Source of the DNA: Lachancea thermotolerans CBS 6340
Lineage: Eukaryota > Ascomycota > Saccharomycetes > Saccharomycetales > Saccharomycetaceae
Direction of reading: 5' to 3'
NCBI RefSeq assembly: GCF_000142805.1
Contig: NC_013080.1
Span: forward strand, 1,240,001 to 1,304,000
DNA: 64,000 nucleotides
Both the position numbers and the translations under genes were made by a program. Numbering within the stretch: position 1 is the first letter of the stretch; each line of letters starts with the position of its first letter. Positions 10,309 to 19,753 of the stretch are shown piece by piece. A model generated the notes under the pieces. The model searched no databases. It was not told the origin of the DNA and was given only the letters and a program-made list of their open reading frames with translations.

Positions 10309-11151
10309 TCAGCCGCTTTTTTTGTGGAATGCTAATATTTCTTTCGCGATAAAATCCGGCTTTTCGTCTGGGATCCAGTGGCCATACTCCGGGATAATTC
10401 CTCCTGCGACATTATTTGCAACCAGCGTCATACTGCGGTAACTGATTTCGCCCATACAATGCGAGCCTCCCCACGCAAGAACGGGAATATCCAGCTTTCT
10501 AACAGCCAGTTCACGGCTCTGGCACGCTGACTCAGGAAAGGCCTTATAGAACTCAAACCCTCCCCTCAGGCCGCCGGGCGCTGAGTAGCATCTCACAAAC
10601 TCATCCAAATCTGATTCTGTAGTAGAATTGGGGTCGTACGAGTACGTTTTGAAAAAGTAGCTCAGGTATTTTCGTTCACGACCAGTCACGAGCAACTGCG
10701 CAAGATCAGGAGCCTGGTGGAATCCGAAATGCCAGTATTCCTTTTCTGCATCATCATCGCTTTCGATACCCAGTATTTTACTTTCCAAAAAAACCAAGCT
10801 CTTTACCTCACTCCGGTAATTAGCTGCATAGGCATAGGAAACGCGCGCGCCGTTGCCGTGCGAAACAACACGGATCTTTTCAAACCCTAGATGCTTCACA
10901 AGCGCGTGAGGGTCTTCGGCAACAGAATTACTGTCATAACCTGAGTCTGGTTTATCAGAATCACCTGACCCGCGCATATCAACGGCAATGATTTCATGGC
11001 CACCTGCAACGAGAAGAGGGATTACGCAGTGCCATTCGTACCAGGTCTGCGGCCAGCCTTGCACTAGCAAAACCGGCTCACCCTTACCCGCCCGAACATA
11101 ATGCAGGCGTATCCCATTAACAAACGCTATTTCATGTTTCACTTCAGACAT
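10309..11151 (-). CDS. Alpha/beta hydrolase of epoxide hydrolase/dehalogenase type, nucleophile position altered
   Basis: A 280-residue alpha/beta hydrolase resembling bacterial epoxide hydrolase/haloalkane dehalogenase-like proteins. It shows the oxyanion-region motif QGWPQTWYEWH (31-41; the family usually has HGxP), DMRGSGDSDKPDSGYD (58-73), FGFHQAPDL and the C-terminal GHW with the likely catalytic His258. At the nucleophile elbow, where the family has GHDxG, this protein reads SHGNG (97-101): Gly99 replaces the Asp nucleophile, and the codon is GGC where GAC would encode Asp. The start is the ATG at 11149-11151 (MSEVKHEIAF); the frame extends upstream only through a TTG. There is no S. 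cerevisiae counterpart between MTR2 and FAT3. It may be a horizontally acquired gene now serving as a pseudoenzyme, or one decaying. Confidence 0.85.
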   Translation of the reverse strand: MSEVKHEIAFVNGIRLHYVRAGKGEPVLLVQGWPQTWYEWHCVIPLLVAGGHEIIAVDMRGSGDSDKPDSGYDSNSVAEDPHALVKHLGFEKIRVVSHGNGARVSYAYAANYRSEVKSLVFLESKILGIESDDDAEKEYWHFGFHQAPDLAQLLVTGRERKYLSYFFKTYSYDPNSTTESDLDEFVRCYSAPGGLRGGFEFYKAFPESACQSRELAVRKLDIPVLAWGGSHCMGEISYRSMTLVANNVAGGIIPEYGHWIPDEKPDFIAKEILAFHKKSG

Positions 11152-12485
11152 TATATCCTCCAAAACAGTAAGAGGACAACTCTTATTGAGTTCGCCAGTT
11201 AAGAGAAGATCAGGAGTCGGCCCAACTTAAAGTTGAAACGTTCTCTTGGCCCAACAGAAGCGTATTTAAACAATGAACAAAACACACTGTACGGATTCGA
11301 ACGGATTACTCATCACTTTTGTATTGACGCGGGTCTCTGTCGTTGTATGAGAGGTTGCCAAATTCGTCGACTAGGTTCTCCGTAACAAGATCGGTAAACT
11401 ACCTCGTGGATGATGGTACATATACCTCCCCGTGGTCTCTCTTGCCCAAGATAAAGGTCTTGTTAACTGTGAAAATCATCCAGGTTTACACAAAGTTTCT
11501 AGGGGTGGATTAGACTTGACTCTGGGGTGAAAGTTGTACTGGCGACACCACCCCTCATCGTCCCTAAGTCACTATCGTCTGGTTCGGGCTTCTGACAGTA
11601 ACTTTGTGTCATCACGGCCCTTAGCTGATTCTCCGCCGTGTCTGTAGCTTGTCGAGCGTCAAATCATTTTTTACTAATGCGTCATTATGCAAGTTTGCGC
11701 CAATCTAATTCGCTTCGAGGCTAGAAGAAGCACAGAGAATAAGGGAGGAAATTCCGCGATAATAAAGGTTACCATAGCGGTGGAAAGTTCAACTCAAAAC
11801 AAACCGACGCTGACTTCTGGAAACTGACAGGCTTTTGTAACTCTGGTTTCGATCGTGCCCTAGCAAACCTTAAGCATTGCTCCGAAGGATCCCAAAGTTC
11901 CAAGTATTTTAGTATTTCTCATCCGCGCTTCATCGCCGTCATTAGGTGACGTTTCTGAGCACGACGTTTCGCGGGACGCCGAACGCGCGGAGCTGCTGTG
12001 ATTCTGACGTGTTTCAGGCTTCTCGGCAGGCTTGAGGAGGGCCGCGCGATGATAACCCCATTTCGGTTTCGTAGATCATCGCCTCAGCTTTGCGCGTTGT
12101 CAACATTAAATAAGAAATCTTTATTCCTCAGCTCACTAAAAGAACGGCCTAAAATTCAACCTGAGGAAGAGTTTCTCAGGCCAGCGTCAGACCTCGACTC
12201 AAAAATCGAGTTGAAGCGTCTAGACTGCAAACATTGATCTACAAGCCGTTCTTCATTATCAGCCCCAGGCCGTTCACAAGCACTCTAATATTCGTTTGCA
12301 TGATGTGATATACTCCGAAGATGCCCCTCTTTTCTGACGGGGTGAGTAAACGCCATACTCATCCTCAGGGGTTTCTCACCTGATATTGTTTGAAAGCCCG
12401 GGTTGCTTATTAACCGAGTCTGAGGACCGACGACTAACCCGTGCATGGCGACCCGCTTACGGCATGTGACACATATCCTGCGTCA

Positions 12486-12495
12486 GTCACGTGAC
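12486..12495. promoter_or_regulatory. Palindromic Cbf1-type E-box
   Basis: GTCACGTGAC is a perfect 10-bp palindrome containing the Cbf1 core RTCACGTG. It is 784 bp upstream of the FAT3-like gene. No AT-rich element follows, so it is not a centromere CDEI. Confidence 0.4.
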
Positions 12496-12781
12496 CATTC
12501 CCGCCATTGTGGCCTGAGCCCTGCACGCCTTTTTTCCTACCGTTCGTCGCCCAGGGCCTCGCGTCGTATAGCGATGCCGCAGGCGTCCACGTCGCGTGCG
12601 AGCGGCAAATCGCCCAACGAGAAAAAAAAAAGAACAATCCGTGCAGCTTCGCGGGCATCGCGAGCCTTTAGCTTGGCGCGAGGTTTCGCCGCCGCACGCT
12701 AGCGCGATGAGCTAGACCACGTTCACGTGCGCTGGCCCCGAAAGGACCCTGAGCTCGGCGGGTGGCCGCGCCAGCTGCACT

Positions 12782-12812
12782 AGCCTCGAGCCCGCAGCGC
12801 GGGCTCGAGGCT
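12782..12812. repeat. Perfect 14-bp GC-rich inverted repeat
   Basis: Arms at 12782-12795 (AGCCTCGAGCCCGC) and 12799-12812 (its exact reverse complement) flank a 3-nt spacer. It would form a very stable hairpin or cruciform. It lies in the GC-rich part of the gap, about 470 bp upstream of the FAT3-like start. Confidence 0.9.
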
Positions 12813-13150
12813 CTAAGCAGGCGAAACCCTGAGATCCGCGCCTACGGCCTGCGCTTCGCGCGCTCCGCGCGGCTCTAGTGCGGCCTGCACGGTCAGCGGT
12901 TTTTTTTCTGTTGGGAAACTTGGAGTATCGAAGCATGGTCACCCATACAGCGGTAAGAGCGCGCTAAGAACGCGCGTGCAAGCGCATGAAGAGCGCGTAA
13001 TGAGCGGACAAAAGAACAGGCAAGAACCACACGAGAGGAGCAGCAAAGAGCGTGCGAAGAGCTGCACGTACGCAGCAAGGGCGAAACCTCAGTTTCCTTT
13101 CCAAGTCGTTGGGGAGCGCGTTGGAGACCATGGTTGGGGGCGAGCGCACG

Positions 13151-13158
13151 TATATAAG
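13151..13158 (+). promoter_or_regulatory. TATA box of the FAT3/INA1-like gene
   Basis: TATATAAG, 120 bp upstream of the ATG at 13279. It matches the consensus TATAWAWR and implies a regulated, TATA-dependent promoter. Confidence 0.6.
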
Positions 13159-13278
13159 GCGGAGCGGCGCGCGCATTGTTTGGGCGTGGGTCGGGTCAGA
13201 TTCCCCAACAAACATTGTCAACACTAGCGTGCGTGCGTGTGTTTTTGTGGTAATCGAAGTTTGTCACAAGCCAAAGCA

Positions 13279-15360
13279 ATGTTGAAGCGAGTCCCTCTAG
13301 CCGTGGGCGTGCTTTTCACGCTGACAGCGTTTATCCTCACGATCGTGGCGACAGCCGGGTCGAACTCCAACCACAAGCCTATCAATAACGTGTACCTCGG
13401 CGAGGCAGACATCTCGCGGATCAACGTGACCAAGGTGATTCCCGAGACGGGACCCGTGCTGGGCGTGCTCGCGGGGCTCATGAACGGCGCCGCCAGCGGT
13501 AGCGCCAGCGGCAACGCCAGCGCGCAGGAGGCGCAGATTGAGGCCGCCGCCAACACGGTGATCGAGGCGCTCAAGCGCGTCGCGCAGTCGCCCGCGGCGC
13601 TGCAGCCGCTGATGACGCTGCTCGGCGACTCATCCAACGTGTCGCAGACGGTAGGCGCGCTGGCGCAGGTGGCCAAGTCCAACATGTCGCTCGCGTCGTC
13701 GTCGGGCTCGTCGCAGCAGATCACGATGGTGACGCAGCTGCTGCAGACGTCGTCCAACGCGTCCGAGACGCTGCAGGGCCTCGCGGGCATGCTGCAGACC
13801 GCCAACGCCACGAGCGCCGCGCAGCAGCGCGCCGTGCTCGGCGTGCTCGGCGACTCGTCCAACGCCACGGCCTCCGTGGACGCGCTCGTGCAGCTCGACA
13901 ACCAGACCGCGGCCAGCCGCGCGCAGCTCTCCCCCGTGCTCGCCATCTTCCAGTACTCGTCCAACACCACGGGTACGCTGTCGGCGCTCGGCTCCATCAT
14001 GAGCGCCAACATCTCGTCGTCGACCGCCGAGACCCTGCTCTCGGCGCTCAAGGACAGCGGCTCCAGCATGCAGCAGACGCTGAGCATGCTCGCCGGCGCT
14101 ACCTCCGACGACTCACAGCGCGCCTCGATCCTCGCGCTCGAGCTGCTCTTCAACAGCTCCAGCGACTCCCAGCAAACGCTCTCCACCCTGACCTCGCTCA
14201 TCCAGAGCAACGTCACCACCTCGCCCACCGCGCGCAACTCTTTTGCCGCGCTCTCCTCTCTGTTCTCGCACTCCTCGAACAAGACCCTGGTCTTGAGTTC
14301 TGTCTCGCTGCTGGCCAACTCCTCCTCTACGGCTTCCTCCGCGCAGCTCACTGCGCTCCAGGAGCTGCTCGAGTCTTCCACCAACACCAACACCACCTTG
14401 AGCGTGCTCCAGCAGGTGGCTGCGTCTTCCAACTCGTCGTCCGCGGCCGCCAGCGCGCAGAGCCTGACCCCAATCGCCAGCCTGCTGGCGGGCGCCAAGA
14501 ACAGCACCCTCACCCTGCAGTCCGCGCTCCAGCTCACCCAGGCCATGGCGGCTAACAGCACGCTCTTCCAGCCCCTGCTCAGCATACTCAGCACCGCCAA
14601 GATGGGCAGCACCGACATCACCCGTGACACCCTGGACACCATGATGCCCGTTATCATGGACAACTTGAACGTGAACTCGCACTACAGACTCGCCATCTTC
14701 ACCCTGTGCCGCGGACTGAGCGACGGCAAGATGCGCAAGTGCAATTCGCCCCACGCCGTCCAGAACTTTGTGCTGAGAGACATCCTGTATGATGAGCTCG
14801 AGAACTCCGACTTCAAGCCCTACATGCAGGCGCTAAACGTCCAGAAGAGCGACATGTACCTAGAGGGTTCGCTGCAGAAAAAACAGGACTCCTACGTGCC
14901 AGCGGTGCGCGCCGTGCTTGCTTTCAACCTGTTGGCTATCATCTTGTCTTTCTTCCTGATGCTAGCGATGCTGGCCGTTTTCTTCATGAAGAGCGGCGCC
15001 GGAAAGCGTGAGAAGCTGACCCTCCTAACCTCCAGAGTCCTAGCATTCCTCGTCACCCTGTTCACGCTGCTCTCCGGTGCCATCACCGCCGCTTTCGTGG
15101 GCATTATCAAGAGAGACACGAAGAAGGATGACTACAATGTGTCCTTTGCCACTGGTTCTGCGTTCCAGGGTCTGATCTGGACCGCGTTTGTCCTCGCGCT
15201 GATCACTTTTGTCTTGCTATTTTTCGTGAGACCTAAGGCCGAACAGAAGGACCTGGATCTCGGCGAGTTCCAACCCGCCGCGCCTACCAGTTCTTCAGAC
15301 GACCCAGAGCCACTCACCGAAAAGTCTACCAAGGACGCTCCAGAGCAGCACGTTGTCTGA
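13279..15360 (+). CDS. SUR7-family membrane protein with long repeat-rich external loop (Fat3/Ina1-like)
   Basis: A 693-residue counterpart of the S. cerevisiae paralogues FAT3 (YKL187C) and INA1 (YLR413W), here as one ancestral copy. An N-terminal membrane segment (about residues 5-27) is followed by a luminal or external loop of over 450 residues. Three membrane segments lie near the C-terminus (about 540-570, 585-610 and 630-655), then a polar tail. The loop is built of at least eight degenerate repeats of about 35-45 residues, with cores such as LLGDSSNVSQTVGAL, LLQTSSNASETLQGL and LFSHSSNKTLVLSSV. Most carry an N-glycosylation sequon. The upstream in-frame extension starts with GTG; the ATG at 13279 (MLKRVPLAVG) is the start. 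It converges with PUN1. Fat3 is linked to fatty-acid uptake in S. cerevisiae; the function here is inferred. Confidence 0.88.
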   Translation: MLKRVPLAVGVLFTLTAFILTIVATAGSNSNHKPINNVYLGEADISRINVTKVIPETGPVLGVLAGLMNGAASGSASGNASAQEAQIEAAANTVIEALKRVAQSPAALQPLMTLLGDSSNVSQTVGALAQVAKSNMSLASSSGSSQQITMVTQLLQTSSNASETLQGLAGMLQTANATSAAQQRAVLGVLGDSSNATASVDALVQLDNQTAASRAQLSPVLAIFQYSSNTTGTLSALGSIMSANISSSTAETLLSALKDSGSSMQQTLSMLAGATSDDSQRASILALELLFNSSSDSQQTLSTLTSLIQSNVTTSPTARNSFAALSSLFSHSSNKTLVLSSVSLLANSSSTASSAQLTALQELLESSTNTNTTLSVLQQVAASSNSSSAAASAQSLTPIASLLAGAKNSTLTLQSALQLTQAMAANSTLFQPLLSILSTAKMGSTDITRDTLDTMMPVIMDNLNVNSHYRLAIFTLCRGLSDGKMRKCNSPHAVQNFVLRDILYDELENSDFKPYMQALNVQKSDMYLEGSLQKKQDSYVPAVRAVLAFNLLAIILSFFLMLAMLAVFFMKSGAGKREKLTLLTSRVLAFLVTLFTLLSGAITAAFVGIIKRDTKKDDYNVSFATGSAFQGLIWTAFVLALITFVLLFFVRPKAEQKDLDLGEFQPAAPTSSSDDPEPLTEKSTKDAPEQHVV

Positions 15361-15546
15361 TCTCCGCAGACCGCGCCTTTCCAAAACCCAAAATAATACT
15401 GCCAACTTAAGGCTTCTATTCCCCCAGAAAAAAAACACCGAGTAACATGGGTTACTCCAGTCTAATTGAAATCTCTACCGTTCTTAGAAATATATGTTTT
15501 AATTATTTGATGTTATGAAACCTAGTAGCTAACTAAAATGCCCGCG

Positions 15547-16338
15547 TCACATTAAGGGCTTCTCCTCGACGGGCACGACCCTCGCGTAGCGCCGCGACCT
15601 GACCGTGGACCAGACAATGAGGTTTAACAATGCAGCTGCGACACTCGCCCACAGGATCGCGTAGAAATTGCGGCCTAGGTTGAGCCTGATCCCGTATTCG
15701 TCGTAGCTCGACGACAGAAGACGTCTGATATACACGTAGGTGCCTGTACTGGTCCCCGCGGATACGCCCAGGCTCAGGAATGCAATGAGAGAGAAGAAAC
15801 GGCCCAGCCACGTGATCAGCGACAAGTGGACCACCCAACGCAGCACGTTCACCGCGAAGTTCAGGAAGGACACCACAATACCGATGATAAGCGTGATGAA
15901 CGTGCACTTGATCAGGTTGTTGTAGTGCGTCAGGTTGCTCTGCAGCGAGTCAGGGATGGCCAGCTCCGCGACGCTGCTGACCAGCTCTGCAACCTGGTTG
16001 TTCTCGATGTTATCGTAGAGCATGTTCTTGAGGTTGAAGTCCTGGATCCCAGAGGGCGACGTGCACGACGAGACCTCACCAGACGAGTCGGCGATGCAGT
16101 ATGACCACAGGCCGAGGTTGATGTACGACGGCAGGCCTAGCGCATCCAGCGACGTGCCGCTGGAACTCGCGCTCGACAGCACGGTGGACACCTGCATGTT
16201 CGACAGGTCCAGCTGGGCTTCAAAGATTTTGTTGATCGGGTTGTAGTTCTTGGTTGATCCTGCGCACGCGACGATGGCCAGGATCAGAGCGGCGAATGAC
16301 AGGAACGCCGTGCTGAACAGAGCGCAGCCGTTTCCCAT
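15547..16338 (-). CDS. PUN1: SUR7-family plasma membrane protein Pun1
   Basis: A 263-residue protein, the same length as S. cerevisiae Pun1 (YLR414C). That protein is a four-span plasma membrane protein of the SUR7/claudin-like group, involved in cell-wall integrity and induced by nitrogen limitation. There is an N-terminal membrane segment (MGNGCALFSTAFLSFAALIL) and three more at about 145-170, 180-200 and 228-248. The first external loop contains the family signature GLWSYC with a second Cys downstream (C80, C92). It begins at the ATG complementary to 16336-16338. It ends 186 bp from the convergent FAT3/INA1-like gene, the same adjacency as YLR413W-YLR414C. A TATATAAG box lies about 70 bp upstream. 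Confidence 0.93.
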   Translation of the reverse strand: MGNGCALFSTAFLSFAALILAIVACAGSTKNYNPINKIFEAQLDLSNMQVSTVLSSASSSGTSLDALGLPSYINLGLWSYCIADSSGEVSSCTSPSGIQDFNLKNMLYDNIENNQVAELVSSVAELAIPDSLQSNLTHYNNLIKCTFITLIIGIVVSFLNFAVNVLRWVVHLSLITWLGRFFSLIAFLSLGVSAGTSTGTYVYIRRLLSSSYDEYGIRLNLGRNFYAILWASVAAALLNLIVWSTVRSRRYARVVPVEEKPLM

Positions 16339-16404
16339 ATCGTTCTTCAGTGCTTTGAGAATTCGCTATGCTCTCCGCCCACTGCAGATCTGATCTACCT
16401 TTCT

Positions 16405-16412
16405 CTTATATA
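16405..16412 (-). promoter_or_regulatory. TATA box of PUN1
   Basis: TATATAAG on the minus strand, about 67 bp before the PUN1 ATG. It is identical in sequence to the TATA box of the neighbouring FAT3/INA1-like gene. Confidence 0.6.
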
Positions 16413-16469
16413 TGTCGCCAGCCCGATATATTTTTGGCCATATGTCGCACTACAAGTGACGCGGCAACT

Positions 16470-16628
16470 ATGACGATTTCCAAGCCCACATACCAGATGC
16501 CGGTTCTTCTCCTAAGGCCCGGAGACGACTCTGATCCACCGTGCGCCAGTTTGGTTTCCACTGAATACGAGAAGCTGATGCGGCGTTTTTTTCAGCCACG
16601 CATATTTGACCAGCCTCGTTTTAATTAA
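16470..16628 (+). CDS. Possible small protein of 52 residues, unrecognised
   Basis: ATG-initiated open frame starting MTISKPTYQMPVLLL and ending IFDQPRFN before TAA. The composition looks protein-like (mixed hydrophobic and charged, with YEKLMRRFF near the end) rather than low complexity. It lies in the PUN1-PXA2 divergent gap, upstream of the PUN1 TATA box. No membrane segment or known motif. It could equally be a chance frame; comparison with related species is needed to decide. Confidence 0.3.
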   Translation: MTISKPTYQMPVLLLRPGDDSDPPCASLVSTEYEKLMRRFFQPRIFDQPRFN

Positions 16629-16950
16629 AGAACGACGCGATTTGAGTAAGAATGAGTAGCTAGACAACTAAAGTGCCGAATGAGACAGGCGCAGCGCTGA
16701 AAACGGGGTGAAGCCTGACGAGAAGCGTTGCGCCAACAGTAGCAAAACTCTTTGATCTGGCGTTGAGTGCGCACAAATTGTGCAGCCTTGCACATAAGCC
16801 TCGCGACTCGACGCAGAGGAGTAGCACCCTGAGAATGCAGGGGAGTTAGGTGTTGCACGGAGCGCCGCGACGATCATAAGCGGACAGAAGGGGCGGCTAT
16901 AGGGCGTCCAAGCAGCTTTCAGGCGAAAGGGCCCACGGGTCTCTTGATCG

Positions 16951-16974
16951 ATCACGTGGCTCATAGCACGTGAC
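16951..16974. promoter_or_regulatory. Pair of CACGTG E-boxes upstream of PXA2
   Basis: ATCACGTG at 16951-16958 and CACGTGAC at 16967-16974. Both are full Cbf1-type octamers (RTCACGTG), 14 bp apart between CACGTG cores, about 220 bp upstream of the PXA2 start. Two high-quality sites this close suggest a functional bHLH target. Confidence 0.5.
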
Positions 16975-17192
16975 AATAATACTCGACGATCCCTTTCTGC
17001 CCCCCGCGTCAGCGCAGTGGAGACAGTCCCGCGCGCCGTGACCGCTGCCACCAACTCTGACATCGAAGCGTGCGTATAAGAAAGCCAACACAGGCGGCTC
17101 GAAACTTAGCGACTTAGACTTCTTCGGCCCACAATAAATAGCTGCTCAACCACGCACGCACACGTTGTTGCCAGGACCGCGATATCTGTGTA

Positions 17193-19589
17193 ATGCTGCA
17201 ATTTTACAAGAGGCATCGCCTCAGGATATTAAAAACTACTTATGTACTCCTGCTGCTGACAATGTTCAAGAGCATGCAAGCGCGACCCAGGATTGCCCGC
17301 GACGGTGACCGGCTCGGCCAGCAGAGGGATAAACCGCCCCGGGCGAAGCCCGGTTCGCTGCTCGAAATTACAACGGAGTCTGAAACAGACACGGAGTCAG
17401 AACCAAGTATTCGGGCGCAAAGCTCCCGCAGCGACCGTGACGACGAAAATGCCACGGAGCGCGACGCCGGCTCAGCGGGCTCGGAAAAATCCTCGCCAAC
17501 GCGCCATAATTTCATGTTCATGCTAATCATCAAGAACCGCAAGTGCATGGCGCTTTTTCTGTTCCAGGCAATCCTCTTAGTCATGCGAACTGTGCTTTCT
17601 CTCCGCGTAGCCACGCTGGATGGACTGCTTGTTTCCCGCCTTGTCAAAGCAGAGTACCGCAAGTTCCTGCAGGTGTTGCTGGGGCAGTGGATGGTATTGG
17701 GCATCCCGGCCAGTATCATAAACTCGCTCATCCACTACACTACACGGCTCTGTGCCGTGAGTGTCAACAGGGTTATTTCCAAGCACCTTCTGGACCGGTA
17801 TATGTCTTCACACCACACGTTCTACTCCGTCAACAGCATACCCCACGGCGGCAAGAATTTAGTCGCATATAACGCTTCTGCCGCGGTGAGCGAGGACACG
17901 GAAGAACTGGCACGCTCAGACCTTTCCGTGCAATATTTGACTCGCGATGTGGGAGCCTTTTCCTACAATCTTTCGGTACTTTTGAACCAACTATTGAAAC
18001 CCACTCTGGATCTGATCCTGTGTTCTTTCAAGCTGGTTTCAAGCGCTAACAACAGCATGATGGGAGAGGGCACATTGGCACTAGGAATCATCGTACATGT
18101 CAGCAACATGCTGTTGAAGATGATCCAACCCAATTTCACCAAACTGTCCATCCAACGAACCCATCTTGAGGGTGTTTTTAGAAGCCTGCACTCTAAGATA
18201 CACTCTAGCAACGAAGAGATTGCCCTATTAAAGGGCCAATCTACGGAGCTTTGGAACCTCGATTACAAGTTCTACCAACTGGCCATTTTCCTGAACAGAG
18301 AACTAAGGTTGCACTCCGTCTATGACTTTGCTACAACATTCATAATCAAATACACATGGGGAGCAGCTGGACTGGCCTTGTGCTCAATTCCTATATTTTT
18401 CCAGAAGGAGCACAGCAACCAAGATATAACTGCGGAATTTATTACCAATAGGCGTCTGCTTCTAACTGCGTCTTCCTCTGTCGGAAGGTTTGTTCAGCTT
18501 AAGAAAAGCATTCAGCAGCTACGCGGAGTTTCCATGAGGTTGCGGCAATTTGACCAGAGACTAGACCTTCCTCCAGAGTTCGCCGAACTTGAGCAAGGGG
18601 ATAGTCTCATAGATTACAACGACTCCAAAATCCAATTTATCAACATACCCTTGGTAACGCCCACGCATCAGATTCTCATCCCAGAACTTAACTTTGAACT
18701 GAACCACGGGGATCACTTGCTAATTATAGGTCCCAACGGGTGCGGTAAGTCGTCGCTCTTCCGGGTGCTAGGAGGTTTGTGGCCCATAATGAAGTCGTTT
18801 ACACATCCAGAAAGGGAATCAAAGCTCATAATGCCTCCAAGAATAGGCCCTAACGGCGAAAAGCCAATCTTCTATTTACCACAGAAGCCTTTCATGGGCA
18901 ATAAATTCACATTTCGTGAGCAACTTATCTACCCTGACACTATGGAGAAATATGACGCCAGATACGAAGGCGACTTCTCTAAAGGAGACCATGACTTAAC
19001 TGAAATTCTCCATGTTTTAGAACTGGATGACTTACTGACTGAGAATATGTCAATAATCATGGCAAACTCCACCGAAGATAGCAACACAATTCCAGAGGTC
19101 ACAAATCAGCAGGCTTTTGATGTGATACGAAACTGGTCCGAGGAGCTTTCGATTGGAGTCCAGCAAAGGCTGGCAATGGCGCGCATGTATTATCACAAGC
19201 CAAGGTTTGCAGTTCTTGATGAATGCACGTCGGCAGTGTCTCCACAAATGGAACAAAAGATGTATTCCCATGCCCAAGGACTTGGTATATCTCTAATATC
19301 CGTCTGTCACAGGACAACGTTATGGCATTTCCACAACTATCTGTTGAAGTTCGACGGCAAAGGAGATTGTGAATTTGGAAAGTTCGATCCTGAGCAAAGG
19401 TTACATGACGAAGATAAGCTCAATGAGCTCAATACAAAACTTGAGAAAGACGTGCCACTGTGGAACAGACGGCTGCAAGAGCTAATTATTGCCAAAAAAT
19501 CGAACGTCCTAAGAAAATCACAGACTAATCTCAATTCTTTGTCTTCCTCAAAAAACCTAGTGTTGAACTCGACGCCCGCTAATAGGTGA
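17193..19589 (+). CDS. PXA2: Peroxisomal long-chain fatty acid ABC half-transporter Pxa2
   Basis: Half-transporter (ALD/ABCD subfamily) that pairs with Pxa1 to import long-chain acyl-CoA into peroxisomes. It has 798 residues (S. cerevisiae 853). A hydrophilic Ser/Glu/Asp-rich segment (about 40-100) precedes the transmembrane domain (about 110-400). The nucleotide-binding domain has Walker [10 protein letters not shown] at about 513-521, the signature [13 protein letters not shown] at about 652-664 (degenerate relative to LSGGEQQ) and Walker [10 protein letters not shown] at about 671-679. An H-loop in VCHRTT follows. The ATG at 17193 begins [17 protein letters not shown]. It occupies the YKL188C position next to HYM1. 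An E-box pair lies upstream. Confidence 0.95.
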   Translation: MLQFYKRHRLRILKTTYVLLLLTMFKSMQARPRIARDGDRLGQQRDKPPRAKPGSLLEITTESETDTESEPSIRAQSSRSDRDDENATERDAGSAGSEKSSPTRHNFMFMLIIKNRKCMALFLFQAILLVMRTVLSLRVATLDGLLVSRLVKAEYRKFLQVLLGQWMVLGIPASIINSLIHYTTRLCAVSVNRVISKHLLDRYMSSHHTFYSVNSIPHGGKNLVAYNASAAVSEDTEELARSDLSVQYLTRDVGAFSYNLSVLLNQLLKPTLDLILCSFKLVSSANNSMMGEGTLALGIIVHVSNMLLKMIQPNFTKLSIQRTHLEGVFRSLHSKIHSSNEEIALLKGQSTELWNLDYKFYQLAIFLNRELRLHSVYDFATTFIIKYTWGAAGLALCSIPIFFQKEHSNQDITAEFITNRRLLLTASSSVGRFVQLKKSIQQLRGVSMRLRQFDQRLDLPPEFAELEQGDSLIDYNDSKIQFINIPLVTPTHQILIPELNFELNHGDHLLIIGPNGCGKSSLFRVLGGLWPIMKSFTHPERESKLIMPPRIGPNGEKPIFYLPQKPFMGNKFTFREQLIYPDTMEKYDARYEGDFSKGDHDLTEILHVLELDDLLTENMSIIMANSTEDSNTIPEVTNQQAFDVIRNWSEELSIGVQQRLAMARMYYHKPRFAVLDECTSAVSPQMEQKMYSHAQGLGISLISVCHRTTLWHFHNYLLKFDGKGDCEFGKFDPEQRLHDEDKLNELNTKLEKDVPLWNRRLQELIIAKKSNVLRKSQTNLNSLSSSKNLVLNSTPANR

Positions 19590-19753
19590 GCCGGACTCCA
19601 CAGCGCAATCGGTTCATAGTTCATTTTCATCAGTATAAATGCCATTTATTTAATTATGTTTCATAGAACATTAAAATTGGTAATTACGACGATAGTACCC
19701 TACGACAATTAGGAGCGATACGTGAAGTGAACTAAACCCTCCAGCCGCAGCCT

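Larger units (their letters stand above)
11152..13278. other. 2.1-kb gene desert upstream of the FAT3/INA1-like gene
   Basis: No convincing gene in 2.1 kb, unusually long for this genome. The left half is AT-rich to mixed. From about 12430 to 13200 it becomes clearly GC-rich, with many CGCG words. It includes several AGGGG/CCCCT stress-element-like cores (for example around 11500, 11558, 12341 and 12368), a GTCACGTGAC palindrome, a 14-bp perfect inverted repeat and the FAT3 TATA box. Open frames in the GC-rich part encode only Ala/Arg/Ser-rich peptides. Confidence 0.55.
16339..17192. other. Divergent promoter region between PUN1 and PXA2
   Basis: An 854-bp gap holding the PUN1 TATA box, a possible 52-codon gene and a pair of CACGTG boxes on the PXA2 side. 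Nothing else recognised. Confidence 0.6.

Noticed and set aside
12486-12495. GTCACGTGAC as a centromere CDEI
   Set aside because: It is followed by GC-rich sequence with no AT-rich CDEII and no CDEIII.
13224-14754. Long antisense frames (479 and 213 codons) opposite the FAT3/INA1-like gene
   Set aside because: They mirror the GC-rich, codon-biased Ser/Ala/Leu repeats of the real gene. The translations are low complexity and match nothing known.
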